From assembly GCA_009829735.1 (NCBI GenBank), contig CM020618.1, positions 42,546,878 to 42,610,877 on the forward strand: a stretch of 64,000 nt of DNA, read 5' to 3'. Of this stretch, positions 49,799-60,840 are shown piece after piece. The stretch is from Pyropia yezoensis. Lineage: Eukaryota > Rhodophyta > Bangiophyceae > Bangiales > Bangiaceae. Position numbers and translations under genes: made by a program. The notes beneath the pieces were generated by a model. That model worked only from the letters and a program-made list of their open reading frames with translations. It ran no database searches and was not told the DNA's origin. Every line of letters begins with the position of its first letter. Within the stretch, counting starts at the first letter, position 1.

Positions 49799-50339
49799 TG
49801 TGGATTCTTAGTGAAAGGGTCTATTGGAAAGTAGAAAGTGGGAGCCAACGGCCTTCGAACCGACCGGGCAATCGAGCAGAGGGTGGCCGTCGTCCGCGCG
49901 CACCCAAGCACGAGTCTATGCAATGATCCCCACTTGTCTTCCCCCTCCTCCCTCCTCGCTACTCGATGCGAGGGAGCGCTTATATAGGCGCGGAGTGTCT
50001 CACCACAGGCGTGAGACGGCACTCCACACCCCATAGGCAAAGCATGCACACAAGGCAAAACAAACACACAACGCAGCGCGAGGATGCAGCGTCAAATTGC
50101 CAGCGCGGCCGACATGTGTCAGCACGGCTGACGAAATGTGATGGAACCACGCGATTGGCTCCGTAACATTCCATCACCTTCCAGAATCATTCGCAATCAC
50201 GGTTTCGACCATTATGGAACTCGCGTGGCGTTACTGTCAGCAGCGACCGCAACATCCAAGATCATCCAGAACCATCTAGTGATGACTGGGCCGCGTCGGA
50301 CAGCAATGTGACGCAGGTTCCATCAGCTATGGATTCACA
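49799..50339 (-). repeat. 3' LTR of the copia element
   Basis: 541 bp with TG...CA ends; no difference from the 5' LTR was seen. Confidence 0.95.
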
Positions 50340-53300
50340 CTCCCACCTTTTCCTTATCCGAGCGCTGCACCTCCGCTACGCTCGGCTGCCGGATGATCCA
50401 CTGCTCCACAGGGTTCTGGTCCATCGCAGTCCGCAAGACGTCGTCGAGACTCTGGCAGAATCCCGGCTTGGTCAGCCCGTCCGCAAGGTTGTTCGCCGAC
50501 TTGACCAGGCCGACGTTGGTGATCTCGTTGCGGTTATAGGCCTCCCGGGCAGCAGCAATGTCGATCATGAGCCGCTTCTCCGTCGTGTGGGATGCCCTCG
50601 TGATGACGTCGAACAGCTGCTTGGAGTCCGTAAGCATCGTCAGCGGCACGCGCTGCTTGTACACGCGCTCCAGGTCGTGCTTGATGATGAAGGCCTCGTC
50701 GAACGCGTTGGCAAATGCGTAGACCTCGCCCGCCATGATGGAGCGCACGACGCGACGGGACTTCTTGCTCGAGTAGGCCAGCACGTGGCAGCGATCAGCA
50801 GCATCACACAGCAGAATGATGAAGCCCAGCTGGGACGAGTTGTCGTCGTTCGACGCAAAGGACGCGTCAGCTTATACGCGCAGATGTAGAGTCGTCCGGT
50901 CCAGTGGCTTGTACGACAGCACCAGGTCCGCCGTCGACTTGGCGTACTTGATCGCCTTGTTCAGCTCCTGCACGTGTCTCTTGGCAAAGGTCTTGGATGA
51001 CTCTTGAGCCGCGCGGTTGATCGCAGTGCACAGGTCCGGGCGGCTATGCGACAGCCACGCAAAGGAAGCGCGGACGGAGACGAAGTCGTCGTAGGTGATG
51101 TCCGTCGGCATGATGCGCACCAGCTTGATGTACTCCGGCTGACTCAGCGTGAAGTGCCGCCGGGGCGTAGTGAGAGTGCGCACCTGGACGCCCAGAAACT
51201 CCGTGTTGTCCCACTCACGCGGCTTGGACTCGAAGCGGGCCAGCGTCGTTTCCGTCAGGCGCTGGAACTCCTCGTTCCCGCCCAGCAGCATGTCGTCCAC
51301 GTACGAGCCGAGAAGACCGTCGACGTCACCACCTCCGTCCTTGACGTACAGGGCCGGGTCCCCCGTCAGCGGCGACATAGACAGGTCGCCCTCAACGTGG
51401 GAAGTCATCGTCGCGCTCCAGTAGTCTCCCGCGTCACAGAGGCCGTAGAGAGGCTTGAGGATGCGCAGCACTTCGTCGTCAGCGACACCCAGGATGGTAC
51501 GGTCCTCCTCCCTCGGACTCAGGTACACAGGTCGAGACAGCTTGTCCTTGCTCTGAAGGTAGGACTGGTTGACGTCGTGCGAGAAGACTCGAAAGCCGCG
51601 GACAGCACTGGTGGACACGATGATCTTCGTCGACCGCTGCCGCAGTGTAGACAGGTTGTGCACGACGAACGGCTTGGCGTGATCGCGGTTGCCCTGCACG
51701 ACGTAGCGACTCTTCCCCTTCTCCTCGGGCGTACCGACGTGCTTCAGCACGTGCACAAAACGGCCACCCAGGATGTTGGCGTGACGGGGCAGGGACTTGC
51801 GCTTGACTGCAACCCACACCTTCCGCTTCAGGAGTCCCTCTGCTTCAGCCCGGCGCGCGTCTTGGATTATCTTTGAAGATATGCGCGCGTCGCCAGTCTT
51901 GAGCACCTCCGTCACGTACACCTCTGTAGCTCGCGGAAGGGCGGTCGGCGCATGCTCCGTCGCAGGTACCGATGCCGTCGGCACGACTTGTCCGTCTTCA
52001 GCAACCTCGACGACGTCCCGAACACGAGGCCCGCCTGACACAGGCGTCACATGATCAGCAGCCGTAGTGGAAGTCTCCTCGGCCTGCTCCGGCCGGTACT
52101 CCTTCACCTTGTCCACGGAGAAGAGCTTCACGGAGTTGCCAACGTTGAGCCACACTTGCTTGCCATTGGTTGACAGAACACGGTACGGCCCCAACCATCG
52201 ATCAACCGGCTTCTCGCGGTAGACCAACACGGACATACCTGCTCGGATGATAGCATCAGCAGAGGCGGGGACGCGGCTGCGCGCGGCGCGCTCCAGCCGC
52301 GACTTGGCGACGTGCTTTGCCATCTCGTCCCGGGCGGCGTGCATCGCCATGACACGGTCGCGTTGCCCAGGAAGGTTTACCGGCGTCACGGGCATCCGCG
52401 GCAGGACCCCAAAGACCATCAGAGTCGGCACGAGCCCGCTCGGTCCAGTCGTCTGGTTCATGCCCCACACAGAGAGTGCCAGAGCGTCCTCCACGGGCAA
52501 GTCCGAGTGAGCAGCCCTGACCCGCCAGTAGATCCGCCGCAGGAAGGCATGGTAGCGCTCGCCGACGCCAAGAGAGTTGTGCGACTCCACGCCGGACTCC
52601 AGTCGCTTGATGCCCGCAGACAGCTGCAGCGCCTTCCATTCGTCCGACGCGAGCTGTGGTCCTTGGTCGGTGTGCATGAAGTCCGAATAGCCGATGTACG
52701 GAGTCACCCAGCAACGCACGTACGCCCGCCAGACGTCCTCCGTCGACTCGCCGTTGGAAAGGAAGGTCGCGGCACTGAAGAGCGTGCCCTTGTCGACCAC
52801 GTGCAGCAGCGGCTTCCCGTCGAGGTACATGATGTCCAGCAGCACCGTCCGGTTGAAGACTATGTCGCCAGGTGGCAATGCTACGCGGAACCGACTTGGA
52901 TCCTTCGCGAGCCGCTGGCACAGGTCACAATTACGGGACACGTCCTGCGGCTGCTTCAAGGTGCTTGGCTTGGCGTGCTCTCCGCCGGCCTTGTTGATGA
53001 CGGCGTAAAGGCGGTCCGGCTGCGGATGGAAGAAGTGTCGGTGCAGCTTGCGCAGTTCCGGCATGGTGTAGAGCACGTTCTGCTCCCAGACATAGTAAAC
53101 GTGACCAAGCTTGCGCACCAGCGGCACCGTGACGGAGTAGGCTTCGCACACGAGTCGGTTGAGCACGGTGTTGGCGTACATACGGAACTTGTCGAGGATG
53201 TCCAGCCCGAACAGCAGAGGCACGTTCACGTCCACGACGTTCACCATCAGCTGCATGAAGAAGTCGTCGGCCAGAGGGATGCGCATAGCCAGCGTGCCAA

Positions 53301-53560
53301 TACTGGCGTGCCGGCTTCCGCCAAAGCGGTACACCTCGGGCACCTTGTCCCGCTTGAGTCGTCGTGGCAGTCCCGCCCAGTTCAGGTACGCGTAGGCTTG
53401 CGGCTTGCCGATGACGGTGCGTTGTGCGCCAGTGTCGACGCACGCCCCTTGGAAGTCTTCCACCGTCTCCAGCAGAGTCAGGAAGCCAGGGTCCTCTTCG
53501 ATACGCGGGGGTCGACCCCGCCGTCTGTGTGCGAGGGCAAGTCGACGACTCCTGCCCTCT
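50335..53560 (-). pseudogene. pol: Copia Pol (PR-INT-RT-RH) with one in-frame stop
   Basis: Open from about 53560 to 50872. Protease: GACVDTGAQRTVIG. Integrase: HHCC finger (LRKLHRHFFHP to CDLCQRL), core acids in LLDIMYLDGKPLLHVVDKG, MHTDQGPQLASDEW and ESGVESHNSLGVGERYH. RT: VFSHDVNQSYLQSKDKLSRP, LKPLYGLCDAGDYW and catalytic SYVDDMLLGG. A TAA at 50874-50872 stops the frame exactly before RNase H. RNase H then continues in the same frame: ADASFASNDDNSSQLGFIIL, IMAGEVYAFANAFD, LTDSKQLFDVI. The stop removes RNase H from the product, so the copy should be defective. Confidence 0.94.
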
Positions 53561-55094
53561 ACGCAAAATCCGACTCGTCGCTCTGCACCCCGTCGTCGTC
53601 CTTGGCGGCCGGCTCCGAGTCCTGCACGAGAGTCTCAAAGATGTCGACGTCGTTCTGCGCCGCGCCACCCGCTTCGTCGCTCTCGTCAGCCTTGTCGCCG
53701 TCGTCGTCTTCACCCGTGACTCCAGCCGCATCCAGCTGCGAGCATAGCTGGTACAAGACGGCGCTGGCCGCGGGCTGCGTAGCGCGCTTCTTGGCGTAGT
53801 ACTCCAGCTTACGCTTAGCGGCCTTGACGGCGTTGACGGGATGAGGGCAGTTGCCAAGGGAGTGCGAGCGATCGTCGCAGTTGAAGCATCCCATCAGGGA
53901 CAATGGGTCGAAGCGCGGCTCGCTACCGCTGCCCTTGACTGCACCGTGTCGCTTGCCGAAGTCCTTGTTCCGGCGCACGTAGTTACCTTGGCCAGCGAAC
54001 AGGATCCCGGGCACCTTGTCCTCCACAGGCGTAGGTCCGCGCGCGACCTCATCGCGCATGACCGCCATGCGAGCCTCGTTGTGCAGGTGAAGCGCGGCTT
54101 CCATCTCACCGTACAGCTGCTGGAACGTCAAGCGGTGCGTCGCGATGCGGCTCAGGGGCTCAGTCGCCCACGCGTTGCCGACAACCGCGTTGCGCAGGAA
54201 CTCCACCTTGTAGGACTCGCCATGATGAGACCGGGGCACTTGGGGCGCCAGCTTACTGATAGTCTTGTACGTCTTTTCCAGCGCCGCCGTGACGTCGGTC
54301 CCGTCCTTGACGAAGGAGCTCAGTCGCAAGCCGCTCAGGTAGTTCTTGACTCGGTCTTGACGGACGATGGAGTTGTACTCGGCACTGACCATGTCGACGG
54401 CCTGCGCAAACGTAGCCGCGGTCCCGTGCACACGGTCCAGGAAGAAGCGCTTGGCATCGCCGCGCAGCAGGTTGTGCAAGTACTGCAGCTTCTGGGACGC
54501 AGTCAGCTCGTAGTCACGCGCGACCTGCTGGTACTCGGCGACATACTCGTTCCAGCTCTCGCCGAGGTTACCACTGAACTTGGCAGCTTGGTCGCGGAAG
54601 CGCATGGCGACGTTGTGGGCTGCACGATCAGCGCTGGCCCCCGACGCCGCAGCGCTGGTAGCAGTAGACAGCGCGCTCTCGTGCTGCACGCCCGCCACAC
54701 AGGAACGACGACCAGCCGCTTCCACCTCCGAGGCCATCTCCGTGGCGACAGACCGCTCTTCGGCTTCCGGGTACAGCGCCGTCGCCAGCGTCATCTTGAT
54801 GCGGTGTGAGGGATGCTGCTCCAGGTTGGCACCACGCGCGTTCAGCCAGTTGCGCAGGTCCCGATGAAGGTACGGCAACGCCACCAAGCTCGGGCTGAAG
54901 AGGACGGCAGGCGGGAGTAGCTCAGAGACAGCAGCCTTGACCTGCTCGCCCGACATCGGCGTAGGCGCCATCTCGGCCTCCAGCATGCGGACAGAGGCCA
55001 CCACGCCCTTCTGCTCCTCGTTCAGCAGGCTGTCGTCTGCGGCCGCCATGAAGGTAGGCAGCGCCCCATGAGTAGTCGCAGAGACGTCCGCCAT
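53559..55094 (-). CDS. gag: Copia Gag
   Basis: 511 residues, intact, from ATG 55094 (MADVSATTHG). A helical capsid-like region runs through the middle (for example RFRDQAAKFSGNLGESWNEY, LTASQKLQYLHNLLRGDAKR, LTFQQLYGEMEAALHLHNEA). A CCHC knuckle follows near residue 402 (CFNCDDRSHSLGNC). The C-terminus is acidic. It ends TAG at 53561-53559, where the pol frame is already open in the -1 frame, so pol is probably made by -1 frameshifting; no canonical slippery heptamer was evident. Confidence 0.9.
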   Translation of the reverse strand: MADVSATTHGALPTFMAAADDSLLNEEQKGVVASVRMLEAEMAPTPMSGEQVKAAVSELLPPAVLFSPSLVALPYLHRDLRNWLNARGANLEQHPSHRIKMTLATALYPEAEERSVATEMASEVEAAGRRSCVAGVQHESALSTATSAAASGASADRAAHNVAMRFRDQAAKFSGNLGESWNEYVAEYQQVARDYELTASQKLQYLHNLLRGDAKRFFLDRVHGTAATFAQAVDMVSAEYNSIVRQDRVKNYLSGLRLSSFVKDGTDVTAALEKTYKTISKLAPQVPRSHHGESYKVEFLRNAVVGNAWATEPLSRIATHRLTFQQLYGEMEAALHLHNEARMAVMRDEVARGPTPVEDKVPGILFAGQGNYVRRNKDFGKRHGAVKGSGSEPRFDPLSLMGCFNCDDRSHSLGNCPHPVNAVKAAKRKLEYYAKKRATQPAASAVLYQLCSQLDAAGVTGEDDDGDKADESDEAGGAAQNDVDIFETLVQDSEPAAKDDDGVQSDESDFA

Positions 55095-55578
55095 TGTTGC
55101 GCGTCAACGAGCACTCGCAGCACAGCAGGAACTGCAGACCACGCGGGCAGCAGACACACACGACGTCGCAGTCACCCGAGCGTCCACAACAGCACAGCAC
55201 GCAGGCAGACACACCCCGTCCGAGTTGCGGGCGTCCTTCCCCAAGCCTGTCGGCGCACCGGTGTTACCCGGAGGGGGTCGGCCGTAGACCTTATGGAACG
55301 TCAACACGCACGCGTGCCAAGGATTCTAGGCAGGCTCCGACCCGAAGGCCGGCGCCCCAGGCACCAGGCGCGCGCACGCTCAGTCCCCCCGTTGGTTCAA
55401 GTGCCCTTGCCCTTGTACTGCGCCGTGCATACGCGCGGCGCGACCTTGACAGCCGTGCACACCTTGCGCACACGTACTCCGCCCGTACACAGCTACGCGG
55501 CGTCCTCGTCTTGTTCCCGTGCACCGTCCCCGTCCGGCGCACGTCTTGTTGAGGGTCACCTTGATCGTTATTCGCGAA
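55095..55578 (-). other. Copia leader between 5' LTR and gag
   Basis: Non-coding. The bases following the LTR on the minus strand (TTCGCGAATAACGATCAAGG) should be the primer-binding site but do not start with TGG, so an internal tRNA site is possible. Confidence 0.5.
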
Positions 55579-56119
55579 TGTGGATTCTTAGTGAAAGGGT
55601 CTATTGGAAAGTAGAAAGTGGGAGCCAACGGCCTTCGAACCGACCGGGCAATCGAGCAGAGGGTGGCCGTCGTCCGCGCGCACCCAAGCACGAGTCTATG
55701 CAATGATCCCCACTTGTCTTCCCCCTCCTCCCTCCTCGCTACTCGATGCGAGGGAGCGCTTATATAGGCGCGGAGTGTCTCACCACAGGCGTGAGACGGC
55801 ACTCCACACCCCATAGGCAAAGCATGCACACAAGGCAAAACAAACACACAACGCAGCGCGAGGATGCAGCGTCAAATTGCCAGCGCGGCCGACATGTGTC
55901 AGCACGGCTGACGAAATGTGATGGAACCACGCGATTGGCTCCGTAACATTCCATCACCTTCCAGAATCATTCGCAATCACGGTTTCGACCATTATGGAAC
56001 TCGCGTGGCGTTACTGTCAGCAGCGACCGCAACATCCAAGATCATCCAGAACCATCTAGTGATGACTGGGCCGCGTCGGACAGCAATGTGACGCAGGTTC
56101 CATCAGCTATGGATTCACA
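55579..56119 (-). repeat. 5' LTR of the copia element
   Basis: 541 bp, identical to 49799-50339. It contains a TATATAAG box on the minus strand (about 55758-55767). Confidence 0.95.
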
Positions 56120-57249
56120 ATTGACCGACGCACAATCTCGGAATCGTTCTGGGAACTATGCAGGGATTCTGAAGGATGAGAGTCTGGGAAAGTCATGACG
56201 GGAACTGCTCGGGATCTTCGTGCAGAACTGGGATGCACGGTTCGTGAAGGCTTGCAAGGAGGACTTAAGCTGACAATTTCGAGAGAAATATGCCTGCGAT
56301 CCGAACTCGACATAACTGTCTGCACTTCAAGATAAATATGTTCATATCTCTCCAAAGGCGCGCCCTGGTTGGCTATCTACAGGGGAGATGGCTATGCGTG
56401 CTGTGAACGTACCGACTTGGGTGTCGATCGCGTTCATGATTCGAAGTGGTGTGCCCTTTGACACCGGGGCATTTGCGTGGCATGCGAGGTCTGTTGTCCG
56501 GCGCTGTAACGACTGGTCTAGGTATGCGATTTAGTTTTATTGGACTCGTTCATGGAGTCTAACCAGAGTGACCTCACGTTCATGCCCGAATCAGGCACAC
56601 TACTGTGCTCTTCTGAAAGTCTGTCACAAAAAATGCACGTCCCCGCGGTTCCCACGACACGAGAAAATGGGAGATCCTCTGTGGATCAACAGTTTTTTGC
56701 TCGTCCAATTGCAGACCGCGATGAAAATCCAAGTGGTTCAGAGCAGCGTCGAAAGCTCCCAGTCGCTGTCTAGAGGCTGTGGCGTTCCGAGCCCATTTCA
56801 GGCCTGGCCGGTGCATGCGACTGCGGCGTTCCAGCCCAGTTGGGGAAGGAGCGCCCCCAGAGCCTCAGTTAGCAGATGGATCTGCCGGAAGCCGACCGGG
56901 GGAATCGTTACATGCGGCGTTCGCACCCCATTCTAGAGGGCCACTCGGCGCAGTGCGGAGGTCTTTTCAGCGAATAAAAGGGACACAGAGAGGCCCACGA
57001 GCAGCAACGGAGAGGCCTTCTTTTCGGTCCAGCGCGCGAGACGTCCGGCGGGGAGATACAAATCGCGAGCTTTTCCACGTGAGGCAATCGATATGATTGG
57101 AATTCCCGGGTCTGGTGGCTGAAAGGTTTTGCCTCAGACAGACGGAGTGTCTGCACCACCCCCGCCCAGGCCAATGGAACAATGCCTGAACAGACACCGC
57201 GAATGCCGCACGTTGTTGTCTGGGCATTTATAGAACAGCACGATACTGT
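56120..57249. other. Inverted-repeat spacer, right of the copia insertion
   Basis: About 1.1 kb of lower-GC DNA. Several short frames on both strands, none with a recognisable transposase or other domain. Confidence 0.5.
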
Positions 57250-57440
57250 TCGTTATCTTCCCTTTCTGAAGTGTTCTGCAATACATTCTTGAATATTCTC
57301 GTACGCGGCTGTGCAGCGCCACGCTCTCTTTCGAATAGTATTGCACGCCACTGTGTGGCGCTGCACAGCGGCGTGCTGGACTATTCAAAAATGTATTGCA
57401 TTCAAAATTGTAACGCTTCAGAAACCGAAGAAAACGAAGA
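57250..57440. repeat. MITE-like hairpin at the inner end of the right arm
   Basis: TTCGTTATCTTCCCTTTCTG at the start pairs with GAAACCGAAGAAAACGAAG at the end. Inner GCTGTGCAGCGCCAC and GTGGCGCTGCACAGC pair with each other. It is related to, but longer than, the left-arm copy. Confidence 0.72.
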
Positions 57441-58783
57441 TTACTCTAGATCACCCATTCAACTAAACGGTGACACTGCTGTCAATACATTCTCAAGAAG
57501 ATCCCTGACAGTTCTTTTCAGAAGTGATCTTTTGAATTCTCCCCTCTGTTCTCCCAACGTGGATGCGAATTGCCCCATTCCCGCACTGCAGCCGCCACTG
57601 TGCCGCCACCCCCTCCCCGACCGTCCGGCGTCTCTCTTGAAGAACGTGTCGCCACCGCCGCGACGGCCGCCAACGTCCTACCCCCCCTGCCTCGCCTCCT
57701 CCACGGCCGCCTCCACGGTCCCCGACTCTCAATCTGCCCGCTCTGCCTGTGTGTGGAGGGTGAAGAAGAGGACTTGTGTGTGGAGTGGAGTGCGGCGACC
57801 ACCAGGTAGGGGCGGAAGAGAAAATGGCGCGTATATGCTCGCAGGTGCGCGTGTTTCTGTTTGGTCGCGCCACAAGGGCGTTATTCGACATCTGGTGCAG
57901 TGAGAGGGTGATTTTGTGACGGCCACGATCCTGGCCCCACCCCTCGCTGCGGCCGCTCGCTGCCATGTATGCTGTCGGACGCCGCAACGTCATCTTTTCT
58001 GACCGGCCATGGCAGTCTCTGTCTCGACCAATGGCGTGCAGCCGCCTCTAACCCCTCCATTGCTGCCCCATCCTAACCCCAACCTGACACCGGATCCGGT
58101 TGACGGAGCGGGTGCGAACAAGGCTGGACAGACGCGCTCAGTTTCGTTTTTTGCCTGGGGGGTGTGCACTCCCTCGAGCCTCAGTAAGTGTTGAGCGTAG
58201 AGGCAGTGGGCCTACATCCAGCGTGGATTTGCCGCAAGCTCAGCAGAGCCACCCAAAACCTGAGGGACGGGACCGAGGCTCTGGCGGGGTCCGCATCGGC
58301 ACCCATATAACGGGCGCATGTGGACCGAGGACCGGACCAATAGCAGTGGCGGAAGATTGCCGGTGTGTTCGTTATCTTGGTTGTTCACGGCGGTGTGAAC
58401 TGGGCTGGACAGGCGCGCTCAGTTGCGTCTCGTGCTTGGGACTCTCGCGGGATGCACCCCCTCGGATTCTCAGTACGTGCTGAGCGCAGAGGCAGCGGGT
58501 CTGTAATACATCCAGCATGGATTTGTTGCCACACTGGACGTGGTGAGGCTGTCTCTTGGCCAACAGTGCTTGAGGCGGGGCGGCTTCCTCGCTCCAGCTC
58601 CAACCTGTATGTACTGTACTGTACACGCCTGTGCCCGGCTCGTTGACGCGCCCAACAATGAACGCGTCTGTCCAGCATGATTGACACATCCGCAGTCCAC
58701 TACGTATGTACTTTGCCGTGCGTTGAGCCTGGATGAGGCTAGCAGAGCAAAAGCGAGTGTGGCGGGCCATCAGGAAAGGGGTA
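57250..58783 (-). repeat. Right arm of the large inverted repeat, with an internal duplication
   Basis: It is the reverse complement of 48430-49610 plus an extra ~340 bp produced by a diverged tandem copy of the AAATCCATGCTGGATGTA...GGCTCGAGGGGGTGCA block (about 58190-58530). The copia element lies between the arms. Confidence 0.9.
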
Positions 58784-59154
58784 CATACGTGTTGTATCAA
58801 TGGCGGGCAACGTCCTTCGACTTGCTTGGACAGCGTGCACCAAAGACACCAAGTCCTGTGACAGCATTGTGCAGCGATTTTTTGTCACCAATCAATCGAT
58901 CTCTTTCATGTGGGGTACGGGACGCCTACGAAGCCGCAGGTTTCTGCGGGCAGCTTTACGGCCGCTGAAACTATTAGAGGGATGCAAGCGCGTTTGGTAC
59001 GTACTGCTTCTGAGCGTCTCGGACCTTCGCCTGGCCCGTCCACGCACGAGCTCTGTGACAGTGCTGTTTATCCGTTCTTGCCTCTTTGGTCGCTCTACGC
59101 GCCCATTCCACCTTCGTGCCGGCCTCTCACAGATACGCATGCTCGTTCGTGACT
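58784..59154. other. Upstream region of the three-TM gene
   Basis: Outside the inverted repeat. It should hold the promoter; no motif is clearly recognised. Confidence 0.4.
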
Positions 59155-60375
59155 ATGGCAGACCCGCTGTCTGTAACAGACACAGTGCTGATCCTGGCAT
59201 CCGTGATCTCTTCCACGCTGCTAGGATTGCTGTTAAGCGTTGGAGACGAACAACGCCACTTTGCCGTTCATGTCCTTATACTGGCGGGCTTGCAGCTGTC
59301 GATCCTCGTGGCGCTTCTCTGCGGCGTCGCATCTACTATCCTCGCTGTGTGCACGTCATGCAACCATCACATATCTCTTGATGTCTACGCGACGGCCCTG
59401 TTGGGCCTTCTCCCTGCCGCTGCAGCAGCAGTAATTGTTCAGCCACGGGTTGTCGCGGCTGTCTTCTTGGCAGCAGATCCCAACCTCCGGCGCGGCGCCA
59501 GTTGGAACATGCACCTGATGCCGAAGAACGCAACCGAAGCGGTTGACGTGCAGAAGATGCAGGTCATCCACTGGTGGGTGCAAGCTACCCGCTCGCTCGC
59601 CATCATCTCCAACCCCGCTACCGTCCGCTTGCCGTCGCGAGTAGCTGCCCGCACTGCCCAGTCGCTGTTGGTGGATATCATCCGCAAAAGGCAGCTGATC
59701 GTTGCTGTGGCGGGCTACCACTTCGACTACATCTGCGAGAAGCACTTCGCTGCCGCCAGACGTGACCGCAGCTCCACCGTGGGAAGCCACTATTGGACCT
59801 ATGGCGACCACTCGTTCCCGTTCCAGGTTTGCAGGAGGGTGGTGCAGGCACTGGATTTGGTCGGGTGGGACCTTTCCAGCGATCCGCCGAGAGATATCTT
59901 TTGTACCGGTCGTGGTGCGGACCGCAGGATCCGGATGCAAGACGACGAAGACATCACCATCCAGGCGCTGCAGTGTAGCCTGGTCTTCCTTATCCTAGCA
60001 CAGACATCCAGCCTCTTCCAAGTGAAGCCGAAGCCGGAGGTCACCCTTGAGGCCAGTCTGCACGAGCATGTCGACGAGCTCGGGGTGCCGCCGGCACGCG
60101 TCGCTGCCAAAGCCGGGGTGCCTTCAGCGGTCAACGGCTCGACGCCTGTGGCGATAGCGTTAACAACGACGGGAGCGGCGCCTCCGACAGCCGGCGTCAC
60201 ACCAGGTCACGTGCAGGTATGTACAGCAGACCACGAAGAGATGATGTGGCAGTGGCTTGGCGAATGGAAGTTTACGGACAAGGTCAGTGGCTGGACTCCC
60301 AAGACACAGGGTTCCCCTCCTATGCCACGTACGGCGGATATTATGTCCGTGTCTGCCGGCGTCCACTCGCCATGA
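59155..60375 (+). CDS. Hypothetical membrane protein with three N-terminal TM segments
   Basis: 406 residues from ATG 59155 (MADPLSVTD). Not recognised. Three hydrophobic segments at about residues 9-29 (TVLILASVISSTLLGLLLSV), 37-65 (AVHVLILAGLQLSILVALLC...) and 76-97 (ATALLGLLPAAAAAVIVQ) would anchor it in a membrane. A long soluble region with ordinary composition follows (for example VQKMQVIHWWVQATRSLAII, YHFDYICEKHFAAARRDRSS, DDEDITIQALQCSLVFLILA) and then a Thr/Ala/Pro-rich C-terminus. An alternative upstream start exists but lacks support. A polyA signal lies about 455 bp downstream. Confidence 0.7.
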   Translation: MADPLSVTDTVLILASVISSTLLGLLLSVGDEQRHFAVHVLILAGLQLSILVALLCGVASTILAVCTSCNHHISLDVYATALLGLLPAAAAAVIVQPRVVAAVFLAADPNLRRGASWNMHLMPKNATEAVDVQKMQVIHWWVQATRSLAIISNPATVRLPSRVAARTAQSLLVDIIRKRQLIVAVAGYHFDYICEKHFAAARRDRSSTVGSHYWTYGDHSFPFQVCRRVVQALDLVGWDLSSDPPRDIFCTGRGADRRIRMQDDEDITIQALQCSLVFLILAQTSSLFQVKPKPEVTLEASLHEHVDELGVPPARVAAKAGVPSAVNGSTPVAIALTTTGAAPPTAGVTPGHVQVCTADHEEMMWQWLGEWKFTDKVSGWTPKTQGSPPMPRTADIMSVSAGVHSP

Positions 60376-60829
60376 GGGGGGCAGTACCATGAAGAGGGTT
60401 CTGCATTGTTACATACTTGTTGCCTTGTTCCCGCTCAACTCCAACTCGAGCCTACCCGGTCGTGGCGACGGGAGCCACGGTACAATTGTACCTTCGGTCC
60501 TTTGGCGGCTGCAGACGACACTGACGGCCGCGGGGAGGGGTTGGCGCTGGCCAGGCTACAGAACAGGTTGCACCTGCCCGTGGGGGGAGCACAAGGGGCG
60601 GTGCACTGCCGTTCACTACGGCCGCCTGCACTCACCAGTGCAGGGCACGTGGCTGGGCTGCGGTGCCCCGACTGGGCGACCGCCGGCGGCTTACACCCGC
60701 CGCTTCCTGTTGCTCTCCTCCTTCCTCGCAGGTCCGGCACGTCCGTCGTCTTCGCGCCTCCCGCCCTCCTCCTTGCGCGTCCTTTTCGTTGCTTCTCTAT
60801 GTTTTTCTCTGTTAAGCCGCAACCCAAAG
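60376..60829 (+). other. 3' UTR of the three-TM gene
   Basis: No conserved coding sequence. It is pyrimidine-rich near the end and finishes at the AATAAA signal. Confidence 0.5.
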
Positions 60830-60835
60830 AATAAA
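60830..60835 (+). terminator. AATAAA polyadenylation signal
   Basis: A canonical AATAAA within AAGAATAAAAACAC, downstream of the three-TM CDS and after a T-rich stretch. Confidence 0.6.
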
Positions 60836-60840
60836 AACAC

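Larger units (their letters stand above)
49799..56119 (-). mobile_element. Complete Ty1/copia retrotransposon, very recent insertion
   Basis: 6,321 bp. 541-bp LTRs (TGTGGATTC...GATTCACA) appear identical. The target duplication ATTGA lies at 49794-49798 and 56120-56124. The coding strand is minus: 5' LTR 56119-55579, gag, pol in copia order (PR-INT-RT-RH), 3' LTR 50339-49799. One in-frame stop before RNase H suggests the copy is not autonomous despite its youth. Confidence 0.96.

Noticed and set aside
52312-53799. Long plus-strand frame opposite copia pol
   Set aside because: It mirrors conserved PR/INT coding on the minus strand and has no recognisable motif.
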